A DNA stretch of 64,000 nucleotides from Marisediminitalea lipolytica (GTDB lineage Bacteria; Pseudomonadota; Gammaproteobacteria; Enterobacterales; Alteromonadaceae): NCBI RefSeq assembly GCF_001758465.1, contig NZ_MJIC01000009.1:248001-312000 (forward strand), in the 5' to 3' direction. Below, in pieces: positions 52,852 to 61,171 of the stretch (its first letter is position 1; each line of letters starts with the position of its first letter). The notes under the pieces were generated by a model. The model had not been told where the DNA came from. It worked only from the letters and a program-made list of their open reading frames with translations, and did no database searches. Both the position numbers and the translations under genes were made by a program.

Positions 52852-53835
52852 ATGCGTCTGTCTCTATTAGTTTCTTCCATCATATTGATTGCCAGCACTT
52901 TACTCAGTGCCATAGCACAGGGCCAGCAACCACCAGAACGTCAGCGCTTTCAACTGAGTCCGGAACAACTAGCCCGGGAAGCCTATATGCAGGTGCTGCC
53001 GGATACTGAGGGCACAGGAGCCTATCCGGCAGAAAAGAAGATAATGGCCTCTCTTGATACCCATACGGTGTATCTGCCCAAAGATCTTGCTGGCCTGCAA
53101 GACAAAAAACTGGGTATTTTGTTATTTGGCAACGGCGGTTGTTCCGGTAACGGAGCCAGCTCCCGAAATCATTTATTGGAAATTGCCTCCCATGGCTTTT
53201 TGGCCATTGCGCCGGGGCGAATTTACAGTGGTCCGGGGTCTGAGCCTCGCCCTGCGCCGGTTATTGATCCGGTGATGAATTTACCCAAGCAAGAAACCAC
53301 TTATCAGGACCTGCTCACGGCGCTCGACTGGGCACTGGCGCAGAATCAGGATCCTGAGAGCGAGCTGTATGCCAAGCTGGACTCCGAGGCCGTTGCTGTG
53401 AGTGGCTGGAGTTGCGGCGGAGTGCAGGCAATAAAAGTAGCGCCTGATTCACGCATTAAAACCGTGGTTTTGCATAATACCGGCACCTTCCCTGATTCGC
53501 ATCCCTTTGCCAAACGCATGGATATTTCCAAACAAGCACTGGCTTCAATTCATACGCCTGTGATTTACCTGATTGGCGGGCCTGAAGATATTGCTTATGA
53601 AAATGCACTGGATGATTTTAGTAAAATAGATCATGTCCCAGCGGTTATGGCAAATTTACAGGTTGGTCATCTTGGTACATTTAATGAGGCAAACGGTGGG
53701 CGTGTGGCGCAGGTAACGCTGGATTGGCTGCAATGGCAGTTATACGGTGATGAAGCCGCAGGACGCACTTTTACCGGCCGATCCTGCCGCATGTGTCTGG
53801 ACCCTACCTGGACGATTCAGCGTAAAGGTTTGTAA
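52852..53835 (+). CDS. secreted alpha/beta hydrolase
   Basis: A 327-residue protein with a signal peptide (to AQG near 24). It has the oxyanion-type segment LLFGNGGCSGNG, the nucleophile elbow GWSCGG (S187), an acid candidate in GGPEDIAYENA and the late histidine in VGHLGTFNEANGG. It resembles the platelet-activating-factor-hydrolase/chlorophyllase-like group, but I cannot name a closer family. It lies between the two paralogous esterases. Confidence 0.8.
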   Translation: MRLSLLVSSIILIASTLLSAIAQGQQPPERQRFQLSPEQLAREAYMQVLPDTEGTGAYPAEKKIMASLDTHTVYLPKDLAGLQDKKLGILLFGNGGCSGNGASSRNHLLEIASHGFLAIAPGRIYSGPGSEPRPAPVIDPVMNLPKQETTYQDLLTALDWALAQNQDPESELYAKLDSEAVAVSGWSCGGVQAIKVAPDSRIKTVVLHNTGTFPDSHPFAKRMDISKQALASIHTPVIYLIGGPEDIAYENALDDFSKIDHVPAVMANLQVGHLGTFNEANGGRVAQVTLDWLQWQLYGDEAAGRTFTGRSCRMCLDPTWTIQRKGL

Positions 53836-53846
53836 AACAAGCAGTG

Positions 53847-53870
53847 CGCAGCCGAAGTGTTCCGGCTGCG
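53847..53870 (+). terminator. hairpin after alpha/beta hydrolase
   Basis: CGCAGCCG (53847-53854) and CGGCTGCG (53863-53870) form a perfect 8-bp stem with an 8-nt loop, 11 bp after the stop; no T-run follows. Confidence 0.55.
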
Positions 53871-53874
53871 ACTC

Positions 53875-53945
53875 TTAAGTCAGGGCGATCCCTCAGGGCG
53901 ACCCCTTAAGTCAGGGTGCTCCCTTAGGGCGACCCCTTAGGGTGA
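53875..53945. repeat. 31-bp tandem repeat, about 2.2 copies
   Basis: Two 31-bp units at 53875-53905 and 53906-53936 differ at three positions; a third partial copy begins at 53937. Each unit starts TTAAGTCAGGG and contains two GGGNGNNCCC-type blocks, so the array is rich in small palindromes. The third, partial copy supplies the stop codon of the minus-strand esterase. Confidence 0.8.
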
Positions 53946-55466
53946 AACAATACTAACCCGGTGGCCGTTTTTATAGGTGTGTAAAAACGCCTCGAGTTTT
54001 TCTGCTGGTAGCAGTGTTTGCATATTGGCCAGCGGTTCATCAGCAAAATGCATAATCTGTTGTTTGCTGTCGTAAGCTGTCCAGTCTTCCAGCGATTTAC
54101 CCACGTTCTCTGCTTTAATAAAGCGCAGCCAGTAGTGCATCATGGTTGTTGATAATGCCTGGTCCTGTTTGTCATAAGGGCGCAGTGTGCTATCCAGGTT
54201 ACCAAACATGTAGGGTAATTCCCCGGAGTGGAAGCTGCCAAAGCCCTTAGGTTCGCCCGGTGGCTCATAACTGAACAGGTACGCAAATACGGTATCCGGG
54301 GTGTCCTGCTGGTTGAGGCGAATGTGCATGGAGGCCAGCCCGGCATCGCGGCGAATCTCGCGCACAGCCTGGGTGTAAGTTTTGTCATCGGTTAAATACA
54401 AGCTGGTAAACAGGTCAGCATCGTCTCCATAATGGCGCTGTAAAAAGTGGTTAAATCCGTCTTTATCTACTTCCTGGGAGCGTAAAAAGGCTGAGTTTTC
54501 ATCCGCATTCAAACCAGTCAGCATCGGGATTGATGCATCACGAAAAGTCGGGAAAAAGTTAACGCCCATGCGCGGATCAAAGCGCACCGGCCGGCCTTGT
54601 TCTTCCAGTTTCAGAGAGCGACCTACGGCAACCACATCTGCGGCAGGCGCTGCTCGCATTTGTGCCAGCGTATCAGCGCCTAACCGCGCTTGGGCAGCGC
54701 GACCAATGTCCATGGGGTCGTGAGGATCTTTGGGTAAAAAGCCACCGGCGGCCACGCCGCTTTGCACGATTACTTTGTGGAACAGCCCTGCGGTAAGGGG
54801 CGATGACATGAGCCACTGCACTGAGGCAGCGCCTGCCGACTGGCCAGCTAGCGTGATATTGTCAGGGTTGCCACCAAAGCTGGCGATATTTTGTTTTACC
54901 CATTTAAGCGCCGCAACCTGATCCAGCAGGCCGTATTCACCGCTCATGCCATTTTCTTTTTGTAATGCCGGGTGACTTAAAAAGCCTAAAATACCTACCC
55001 GGTAATTCAGTGATACCACCACCACGCCTTGTTCGGCGAGGGCTTCTCCATTGTACAAGGGTACATCCGACGAGCCGGTTGTCAGGCCGCCGCCATGCAC
55101 CCAGACCAGTACCGGTCGATTTGATTTATCGGTACCAGCTGTCCACACGTTTACTGACAGGCAGTCTTCGCTCATGTTCCCCTGGGGCTGAAACTCGGTA
55201 GTCCAGGGGCCGTACGGGCCAGGCTGAGGCTGCATACAGATGTCACCAAAGGTCGTTGCGGGCTTTACGCCCTGCCAGGGGGTTACCGGTTGTGGTGGTT
55301 GCCAGCGGTTGTCACCTGCGGTAGTGGCGGCATAGGGAATACCCAGAAACACATTGATGTGGTTGGTGGTAGTGTTACCTTCTACTTTGCCGGTGTGAGT
55401 GGTTACTACCGGTCCTGCTAGAGCACTTATTGAGAGAGCCAGTAAACTTGAAAACAAATACTTCAC
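53937..55466 (-). CDS. type-B carboxylesterase, secreted (paralogue)
   Basis: A 509-residue COesterase with signal peptide (MKYLFSSLLALSISALA). It shares FLGIPYAATTAGDNRWQPP, HGGGLTTGSSDVPLY, AGQSAGA and SFHSGELPYMFGNL with the esterase at 51248-52786, so the two are recent paralogues in opposite orientation. It is transcribed away from the LysR gene, which lies 27 bases upstream on the same strand and may be cotranscribed. The stop codon sits in a tandem repeat. Confidence 0.9.
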   Translation of the reverse strand: MKYLFSSLLALSISALAGPVVTTHTGKVEGNTTTNHINVFLGIPYAATTAGDNRWQPPQPVTPWQGVKPATTFGDICMQPQPGPYGPWTTEFQPQGNMSEDCLSVNVWTAGTDKSNRPVLVWVHGGGLTTGSSDVPLYNGEALAEQGVVVVSLNYRVGILGFLSHPALQKENGMSGEYGLLDQVAALKWVKQNIASFGGNPDNITLAGQSAGAASVQWLMSSPLTAGLFHKVIVQSGVAAGGFLPKDPHDPMDIGRAAQARLGADTLAQMRAAPAADVVAVGRSLKLEEQGRPVRFDPRMGVNFFPTFRDASIPMLTGLNADENSAFLRSQEVDKDGFNHFLQRHYGDDADLFTSLYLTDDKTYTQAVREIRRDAGLASMHIRLNQQDTPDTVFAYLFSYEPPGEPKGFGSFHSGELPYMFGNLDSTLRPYDKQDQALSTTMMHYWLRFIKAENVGKSLEDWTAYDSKQQIMHFADEPLANMQTLLPAEKLEAFLHTYKNGHRVSIVSP

Positions 55467-55493
55467 GCTATTTTGCTCCGGATTAAGGCTTGA

Positions 55494-56396
55494 TTACCCT
55501 GCATGACAATCGAAAGCGGCTTTTTTAACCATATCCCGCAGCCAGAGTGTGGCAGGATCGTCTTCATTGCGCTCCTGCCAGAATACATTCCAGATCAGGG
55601 GATCGATATCAAAAGGGGGAGATTGAGTGGCCAGGTTGGCCAGTCTGGCAACGGGGGCTGGTGCTGTCCACAGTAAATCGGTGTTCTGCGTTATTCTGGC
55701 GGCCACCTGATAGTTTTGAATACGGGTTTTGATAGTGCGGCTTTCGCCCAGCTTATGCAGCGCAATATCCACGTGCCCGCGACCGCGACGACGACTCGAA
55801 ACATGCACATGTTCGGCTCTGCGGTAATCCTTCAGGGTTAACATCCCGGATACCAGTGGATGTTCCTGATTCAGCATAACCAGATAATCCAGTGTCATCA
55901 GGTGCTCTGATCCCAGTTCTTTGGGATTAAAGGTAGGCGTGTCTATCAGTAAATCGTATTTATCCGATTTCAGCTCGTCCACCGCAGTATCCCTGTCGTG
56001 ATAGTAACAGGTAATGCGTACGCCCGGTGCTTCCTCGCTGAGGCGCTGAATCAGTGGCGGTAACAGCAACGCTTCTGCCAAATCATTCATGGCCAGGCGA
56101 AAGGTTTTAGTGGCGGTGCGCGGGTCAAACTGGGCAAACTCCGCTTTACAGCGCCCCAGTAAATCGAGCCCCTGACGGACATCACCAATAATGCTGTCAC
56201 TCACTGGCGTAGGCTGCATGCCTTCGGAAGTCCTTACAAACAGCGGATCGCCCAGGGAATCACGTAACCGCGCCAGTGCGTTACTAATAGCTGGCTGGGT
56301 CATGTTCAGCCGTTCCGCTGCTTTTGACACACTCGCTTCCCGGTAAATCATGTCGAATACCACAAACAAATTGAGATCGAGCTTATCTAACCGCAT
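55494..56396 (-). CDS. LysR-family transcriptional regulator
   Basis: A 300-residue regulator with the LysR helix-turn-helix (SVSKAAERLNMTQPAISNALARL, about residues 23-45) and an effector domain with a segment LVMLNQEHPLV. It resembles the NodD/SyrM/aromatic-compound subgroup (start LDKLDLNLFVVFD). It diverges from the phosphatase-ACAD-APH operon by 120 bp and precedes an esterase gene on its own strand, so it may control both. Confidence 0.9.
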   Translation of the reverse strand: MRLDKLDLNLFVVFDMIYREASVSKAAERLNMTQPAISNALARLRDSLGDPLFVRTSEGMQPTPVSDSIIGDVRQGLDLLGRCKAEFAQFDPRTATKTFRLAMNDLAEALLLPPLIQRLSEEAPGVRITCYYHDRDTAVDELKSDKYDLLIDTPTFNPKELGSEHLMTLDYLVMLNQEHPLVSGMLTLKDYRRAEHVHVSSRRRGRGHVDIALHKLGESRTIKTRIQNYQVAARITQNTDLLWTAPAPVARLANLATQSPPFDIDPLIWNVFWQERNEDDPATLWLRDMVKKAAFDCHAG

Positions 56397-56433
56397 CGTT
56401 ATAAACCTTAATAGATTTTGGTGATTTTACTTC

Positions 56434-56463
56434 ATCATAAAAATAAACTTTGATGATTATGAT
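56434..56463. promoter_or_regulatory. LysR-type operator candidate
   Basis: ATCATAA (56434-56440) and TTATGAT (56457-56463) are perfect inverted repeats 16 bp apart in the divergent intergenic region, with nested TCATCA/TGATGA. The site lies where a LysR protein usually binds to control both directions. Confidence 0.45.
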
Positions 56464-56516
56464 ATAACTTCTACACTGTACACAAGTTAAATCTTTTTAC
56501 ATATCGTTAACGTATC

Positions 56517-57203
56517 GTGGCAGAAATCATATTACTCAGACATGGCCAGGCCTCATTAGGTGCTGCAAATTACGACCAGCTTAGCCCGGTTGGCTACCAA
56601 CAGGCGGAGCTGCTTGGCAGGCAGTGGGCTAATCTGGCATTGGGTGCAGATAAGCTGGTCTTAGGCTCAATGGCGCGCCATGAGCAAACCGCCACGGCAT
56701 TTCTCAAAGGCTTAAGTACGAAAACGCAGGTAACGCAGCCAGAGGTTTGCGTGGATGGCGGATTAAACGAATATGACTTTCAAAATCTGCTGGATAGTTT
56801 AAAGGCGCAGTATCCGCAAAGCTGGCATGACACCGGCAATGGCCCACGGGATTATTATCACAATATCAAAGCCGCATTACTGCACTGGGCCAATGGCGAT
56901 ATTGCCGATGATGGCCACTGTAGCTGGGAAGGGTTTAAATCACGGATTTTAACCGCGCTGGAAAGCGCGATGGCTTCGCCGTTTCGCCGCCTTGTGCTGG
57001 TAACGTCCGGCGGCCCTACCTCTATGTTGTTGGGGCATTTCTTAGGGCTTGATGCAACACGCACCATTAATCTGAGTTTGCGTATTAAGAACACCAGTAC
57101 CAGCACCATTATTACCAACCGAACCGATTTTACTGTGGAGTCGGTTAACGATGTCAGCCATTTAATGACGGCTGAACACTGCCAATTAATCACTGTCGCA
57201 TAG
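56517..57203 (+). CDS. histidine phosphatase family protein
   Basis: A 228-residue branch-1 histidine phosphatase with the motif LLRHGQAS (R8-H9-G10), a substrate-binding MARHEQTA, a catalytic glutamate in LNEYDF, and a second histidine region VTSGGPTSM, where the usual SH is replaced by SGG, so the second catalytic histidine appears missing. Start is GTG. It is 11 bp before the acyl-CoA dehydrogenase. In ACAD10 a phosphatase-like domain accompanies the kinase and dehydrogenase, so an analogous part in one pathway is plausible. Confidence 0.85.
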   Translation: MAEIILLRHGQASLGAANYDQLSPVGYQQAELLGRQWANLALGADKLVLGSMARHEQTATAFLKGLSTKTQVTQPEVCVDGGLNEYDFQNLLDSLKAQYPQSWHDTGNGPRDYYHNIKAALLHWANGDIADDGHCSWEGFKSRILTALESAMASPFRRLVLVTSGGPTSMLLGHFLGLDATRTINLSLRIKNTSTSTIITNRTDFTVESVNDVSHLMTAEHCQLITVA

Positions 57204-57214
57204 GGTTATAAACA

Positions 57215-58435
57215 ATGTATCAATTTAGTGAAAAGTCGCAGCGCCTGCAAAACGAACTGCTGAAGTTTATGGATGAGTTTATCTATCCCAACGAGAAGCG
57301 CTATGCGACAGAACTGCACAATGCTGAAAATCGTTTTGCTCCGCTCGCCATCATGGACGAGCTCAAGCTTAAAGCCAAAGAGCGCGGCCTGTGGAATTTA
57401 TTTGTACCGGAAGACCACGGCCATTACAGCGAACATGGCGGTCTGTCGTTTTTTGATTATGCGCCGCTGGCCGAAACCATGGGCCGGGTGATCTGGTCAC
57501 CAGAGGTGTTCAACTGTAACGCACCGGACACCGGCAACATGGAAGTATTCATGAATTTTGCCACCGATGCGCAAAAAGAAAAATGGTTAACCCCCCTGCT
57601 GAACGGCGAAATTCGCTCTTCGTATGCCATGACCGAGCCGCAGGTGGCCAGTAGTGACGCCACCAATGTTGAGCTGAGCATTAAGCGTGAAGGTGATGAG
57701 TGGGTGCTTAACGGTCGTAAGTGGTTTATCACCAATGCCATGTACGAGCGCACCAAAATCTTTATCGTGATGGGTAAATCCGATCCGGACAACGCCAGCC
57801 GTCACCTGCAACAAACCCAGGTACTGGTGCCTAAGCATACTCCTGGCGTGACTATTGTTCGTCCGTTAACGACGCTGGGTTTTGATGATGCGCCAATTGG
57901 CCATGCCGAGCTGGTGTTTGAAAACGTCCGTGTGCCTTATGAAAACGTACTGGCCGGTGAGGGCCGGGGCTTTGAGATTGCCCAGTCACGTTTAGGACCG
58001 GGTCGTATGCACCACTGTATGCGCCTCATTGGTACCGCGCAGCGTTCGCTGGAGCTGGCCTGCAAGCGAGCCAACAGCCGAACCACATTTGGCCGCCCGC
58101 TGAGTAAACATCAAAGCGTGCGCGAGGAAATCTCCCGTTCGTTCTCAGAGATCGAGATGGCGCGCTTACTGGTACTGAAAACCTGCAGCAAAATCGATGA
58201 ACAAGGGGTAATGGCCTCTATTGATATGATTGCTGCCACCAAAACCACGGTTCCACTACTGGTTCAAACCGTGATTGACCGTTGTATGCAAATGCACGGT
58301 GCAGGCGGACTGACCGAAGACTACATGATGGCCGAAGGCTTTAACTATGCCCGCTGGTGTCGTCAGGCGGATGGTCCGGATCAGGTGCATCAGATGGCAC
58401 TGGGCAAACAAATTATCGACCGTTACAGTAAGTAA
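57215..58435 (+). CDS. ACAD10/11-like acyl-CoA dehydrogenase
   Basis: A 406-residue flavoprotein with SSYAMTEPQVASSDATN, WFITNAMYERTKI, RTTFGRPLSKHQ and MHGAGGLTEDY. At the place where medium-chain enzymes have catalytic Glu (YEGT) it reads ADGPDQVH with D386, as in ACAD10/ACAD11 and LvaC-type enzymes, which act on 4-phosphoxyacyl-CoA. The APH kinase gene follows after 14 bp, supporting the same pathway: phosphorylation of a 4-hydroxyacyl-CoA and elimination of phosphate. Confidence 0.9.
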   Translation: MYQFSEKSQRLQNELLKFMDEFIYPNEKRYATELHNAENRFAPLAIMDELKLKAKERGLWNLFVPEDHGHYSEHGGLSFFDYAPLAETMGRVIWSPEVFNCNAPDTGNMEVFMNFATDAQKEKWLTPLLNGEIRSSYAMTEPQVASSDATNVELSIKREGDEWVLNGRKWFITNAMYERTKIFIVMGKSDPDNASRHLQQTQVLVPKHTPGVTIVRPLTTLGFDDAPIGHAELVFENVRVPYENVLAGEGRGFEIAQSRLGPGRMHHCMRLIGTAQRSLELACKRANSRTTFGRPLSKHQSVREEISRSFSEIEMARLLVLKTCSKIDEQGVMASIDMIAATKTTVPLLVQTVIDRCMQMHGAGGLTEDYMMAEGFNYARWCRQADGPDQVHQMALGKQIIDRYSK

Positions 58436-58449
58436 ACGAGGAGCCTTTC

Positions 58450-59478
58450 ATGTCAACAGCTACACCTGTTACGCTGGATACCGAGGTGCTGAGCGCCTAT
58501 CTGGAGCAGCATGTCGAGGGCTTCAGGGGCCCGATTAACGCCGAGAAGTTTCCCGGTGGTCAGTCTAACCCGACGTTTTTAATTGAAGCGGCCAGTGGTA
58601 AATATGTGCTGCGTCGTAAGCCACCCGGTGAGCTGCTGAAAAGCGCGCACGCGGTAGACCGTGAGTACCGTGTACTCTCAGCCCTGGCTGACACCCCGGT
58701 GCCGGTGGCCAAAGTGTATCACCTGTGTGAAGACACTGAAGTGATTGGCAGCATGTTCTATCTGATGGAATATATCGATGGTCGCGTGTTCTTTAACCCG
58801 GCATTGCCAGAGGTAAGTAAAGAAGAGCGCAGCCAGATGTATGCCGAAATGAGCCGCGTACTGGCAGAACTGCATAAGGTGGATGTGGACGCCGTGGGCC
58901 TGAGCGATTATGGTCGCCCGGGTAACTACTACGAGCGTCAAATCAGCCGCTGGACAACACAGTATCGTGCTACCGAAACCGAAACGATTCCTGAGATGGA
59001 TACGCTTATCGACTGGCTGGCGGCGAATACCGTGGCCGATGATGGCCAGGTATGCTTAGCCCATGGTGATTTCCGACTGGATAACATGATGTTTGCTCAG
59101 GACAAGCCTGAAGTGCTGGCACTGGTAGACTGGGAGCTCTCAACCCTAGGCCATCCTTATGCGGATCTGGCGTATCAGTGTATGCAGCTGCATTTATCCA
59201 ACGACGGCGGCGTATTACCAGGGTTGGATGGGCTGGATCGCGAGGCGCTGGGTATTCCCACCGAAGAAGAATATGTGGCCATGTACTGCAAGCATATGGG
59301 CATCGACAAAATAGAGAACTGGAACTTCTATCTGGTGTTTGGTTTCTTCCGCTTTGCCGCTATTTTGCAAGGCGTTAAGAAGCGGGCTCTGGACGGAAAT
59401 GCCTCCAATGCGGCTCAGGGTTTACAGTTAGGTGAACTGGTAAAACCCCTGGCAGAAAAAGCGGTTGCGCTGATTTAG
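58450..59478 (+). CDS. APH-family kinase (ACAD10/11 and LvaA-like)
   Basis: A 342-residue aminoglycoside-phosphotransferase-fold kinase. It shows GGQSNPTFLIE (nucleotide loop), LAHGDFRLDNMMF (Brenner motif H205, D207, N212) and LVDWELSTLGHP (metal D227). Relatives fused to or next to ACAD11-like enzymes phosphorylate 4-hydroxyacyl-CoAs rather than antibiotics. It is the last gene of the operon and is followed by a strong terminator. Confidence 0.9.
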   Translation: MSTATPVTLDTEVLSAYLEQHVEGFRGPINAEKFPGGQSNPTFLIEAASGKYVLRRKPPGELLKSAHAVDREYRVLSALADTPVPVAKVYHLCEDTEVIGSMFYLMEYIDGRVFFNPALPEVSKEERSQMYAEMSRVLAELHKVDVDAVGLSDYGRPGNYYERQISRWTTQYRATETETIPEMDTLIDWLAANTVADDGQVCLAHGDFRLDNMMFAQDKPEVLALVDWELSTLGHPYADLAYQCMQLHLSNDGGVLPGLDGLDREALGIPTEEEYVAMYCKHMGIDKIENWNFYLVFGFFRFAAILQGVKKRALDGNASNAAQGLQLGELVKPLAEKAVALI

Positions 59479-59510
59479 CATCGTTTTCTCACAAACAAAC
59501 TGATTGTTTT

Positions 59511-59545
59511 AAAGCGGTGGTAGGTTTTCCTGCTACCGCTTTTTT
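59511..59545 (+). terminator. intrinsic terminator of the phosphatase-ACAD-APH operon
   Basis: AAAGCGGTGGTAG (59511-59523) pairs with CTGCTACCGCTTT (59530-59542) with two G-T-type pairs, followed by six T. Confidence 0.92.
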
Positions 59546-59571
59546 GTACCTGCGCGTTACACGCTATTTGA

Positions 59572-59599
59572 TTGACATATGAAAATTCATATATATGAT
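59572..59599 (+). promoter_or_regulatory. ars promoter with overlapping ArsR operator
   Basis: TTGACA (59572-59577) and TATGAT (59594-59599) with a 16-bp spacer form a near-consensus promoter. The spacer holds ATATGAA-AA-TTCATAT (59577-59592), overlapping TCATATATATGA (59587-59598), inverted repeats of the kind bound by ArsR/SmtB repressors. Confidence 0.8.
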
Positions 59600-59629
59600 A
59601 TTTCGTATGTGTTAATCAGGGAGTAAGTA

Positions 59630-59962
59630 ATGTCACCGCTGCAATTATTCAAATGTCTGGCCGACGATACGCGGCTTAAATCGTTACTGCTAATTAGTGA
59701 GGTAGGTGAAGCCTGTGTGTGCGATCTCATCGCGGCACTGGAGCTTGAACAACCAAAGGTATCCCGCCATCTGGCCGAACTGCGTAAATGCGGTATTGTG
59801 CAGGACTCCCGGCGGGGTAAATGGGTGTACTACCAGCTCCATCCGGCACTGCCCGATTGGGCACAACACATTATTCTTCAAACCCGCGACAGCAACCCGG
59901 ACTACCTTGCTGCCTCGCTGGCCAACTTACGCGCTTATAAACAGCAGGGCGCTGCCTGCTAA
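59630..59962 (+). CDS. arsR: arsenic-responsive repressor ArsR
   Basis: A 110-residue winged-helix repressor. It has the metal-sensing C-x-C pair ACVCDL (C29, C31) in the helix before the recognition helix EQPKVSRHLAELR, matching the ELCVCDL type of As(III)/Sb(III) sensors. It would bind the palindrome overlapping its own promoter and release it on arsenite. GGGAG lies eight bases ahead of the ATG. It is the first gene of the operon. Confidence 0.93.
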   Translation: MSPLQLFKCLADDTRLKSLLLISEVGEACVCDLIAALELEQPKVSRHLAELRKCGIVQDSRRGKWVYYQLHPALPDWAQHIILQTRDSNPDYLAASLANLRAYKQQGAAC

Positions 59963-59976
59963 TCCAAAGGTCACCT

Positions 59977-60450
59977 ATGAAAATTCTCTATATTTGTACG
60001 CACAACCGCTGCAGAAGTATTTTGTCTGAGGCTATTACTAATCACAATGCGGGCGACAGCATTACCGCCAGAAGCGCGGGCAGCCAGCCATCCGGTGCGG
60101 TGCATCCCCTGTCACTACAGTATTTACAGGAAGCCGGTATTAGTACCGACGGCCTTGCCAGTCAGTCCTGGGATGAGTTTGAAACTTTTGCGCCGGATGT
60201 AGTGGTTACGGTATGTGATTCGGCGGCCGGAGAGGCCTGCCCGGTGTGGTTTGGCCAAACGGTAAAAGTGCACTGGGGATTATCCGATCCATCAAAAATT
60301 GAAGGTTCTGATGAAGAAAAAGCGGCTGCCTTCCGCGCCTGTATCGTTGAGATTACCGACAGGGTCAATCAACTGGTGCCACTGGCTCAGCAGTCCTTAT
60401 CGCCTGAACAATTAAAATCTCAACTGGCAGCATTAGGAGCGCAGGTTTAA
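59977..60450 (+). CDS. arsC: arsenate reductase (LMW-phosphatase type)
   Basis: A 157-residue enzyme of the low-molecular-weight tyrosine phosphatase fold with C-X5-R loop C7-THNRC-R13 followed by S, and further cysteines at [12 protein letters not shown] that fit the thioredoxin-coupled disulfide relay. It reduces arsenate to arsenite for export by Acr3. The stop overlaps the arsH start (TAATG). Confidence 0.92.
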   Translation: MKILYICTHNRCRSILSEAITNHNAGDSITARSAGSQPSGAVHPLSLQYLQEAGISTDGLASQSWDEFETFAPDVVVTVCDSAAGEACPVWFGQTVKVHWGLSDPSKIEGSDEEKAAAFRACIVEITDRVNQLVPLAQQSLSPEQLKSQLAALGAQV

Positions 60451-61160
60451 TGGATATGTCGTTACCCAATATTGACGAAACTCAGTTGGATATCCCTACC
60501 TTTGATAAATGCCAGAGTGCTGATGCTGCACATGCGCCGCGTATTCTGCTGTTATACGGCTCGCTGCGTAAACGCTCTTTCAGTCGTTTAGTGGTAGAAG
60601 AATGTGCGCGCTTGCTTACGCGTATGGGCGCAGAAGTAAAGATTTTTAATCCCACCGGTTTACCGCAAACCGATACCGAAGATGACACCCATCCCAAGGT
60701 ACAGGAATTGCGCGAACTGATGATGTGGTCCGAAGGGCAGGTCTGGTGTTCTCCGGAGCGTCACGGCTCCATGACCAGCATCTTTAAAAGCCAGATTGAC
60801 TGGGTGCCCCTAAGTGTGGGCAGTGTGCGCCCGACGCAGGGTAAAACCCTGGCGGTCATGCAGGTATGTGGCGGCTCACAGTCGTTTAACGTGGTTAATC
60901 AACTGCGGGTACTGGGGCGCTGGATGCGTATGGTGACGATCCCGAATCAATCCAGTGTGGCCAAAGCGTTTCTTGAATTTGATGATAACGACAGAATGAA
61001 GCCATCACCCTATTACAATCGCATTGTGGATGTGATGGAGGAGCTGATGAAGTTCACCCTGTTGCTGCGCAACAATAAAGACTATTTTGTGAATCGCTAC
61101 TCAGAGCGGGTGGAGTCGGCAGAGAAACTCAGTGAACGCGTTAATCAGCGGTCTATTTAA
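60450..61160 (+). CDS. arsH: organoarsenical oxidase ArsH
   Basis: A 236-residue NADPH-dependent FMN flavoprotein. Motifs are [20 protein letters not shown] (FMN loop), [28 protein letters not shown] and [12 protein letters not shown]. ArsH oxidises trivalent methylarsenicals to less toxic forms. It is translationally coupled to arsC and lies 11 bp before acr3. Confidence 0.94.
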   Translation: MDMSLPNIDETQLDIPTFDKCQSADAAHAPRILLLYGSLRKRSFSRLVVEECARLLTRMGAEVKIFNPTGLPQTDTEDDTHPKVQELRELMMWSEGQVWCSPERHGSMTSIFKSQIDWVPLSVGSVRPTQGKTLAVMQVCGGSQSFNVVNQLRVLGRWMRMVTIPNQSSVAKAFLEFDDNDRMKPSPYYNRIVDVMEELMKFTLLLRNNKDYFVNRYSERVESAEKLSERVNQRSI

Positions 61161-61171
61161 GGAGCAGTACC

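Noticed and set aside
53875..53945. CRISPR array
   Set aside because: The 31-bp units abut directly with no spacers and there are no cas genes.
58450..59478. Aminoglycoside resistance kinase
   Set aside because: Although of APH fold, its linkage to an ACAD11-like gene indicates metabolic kinase function.
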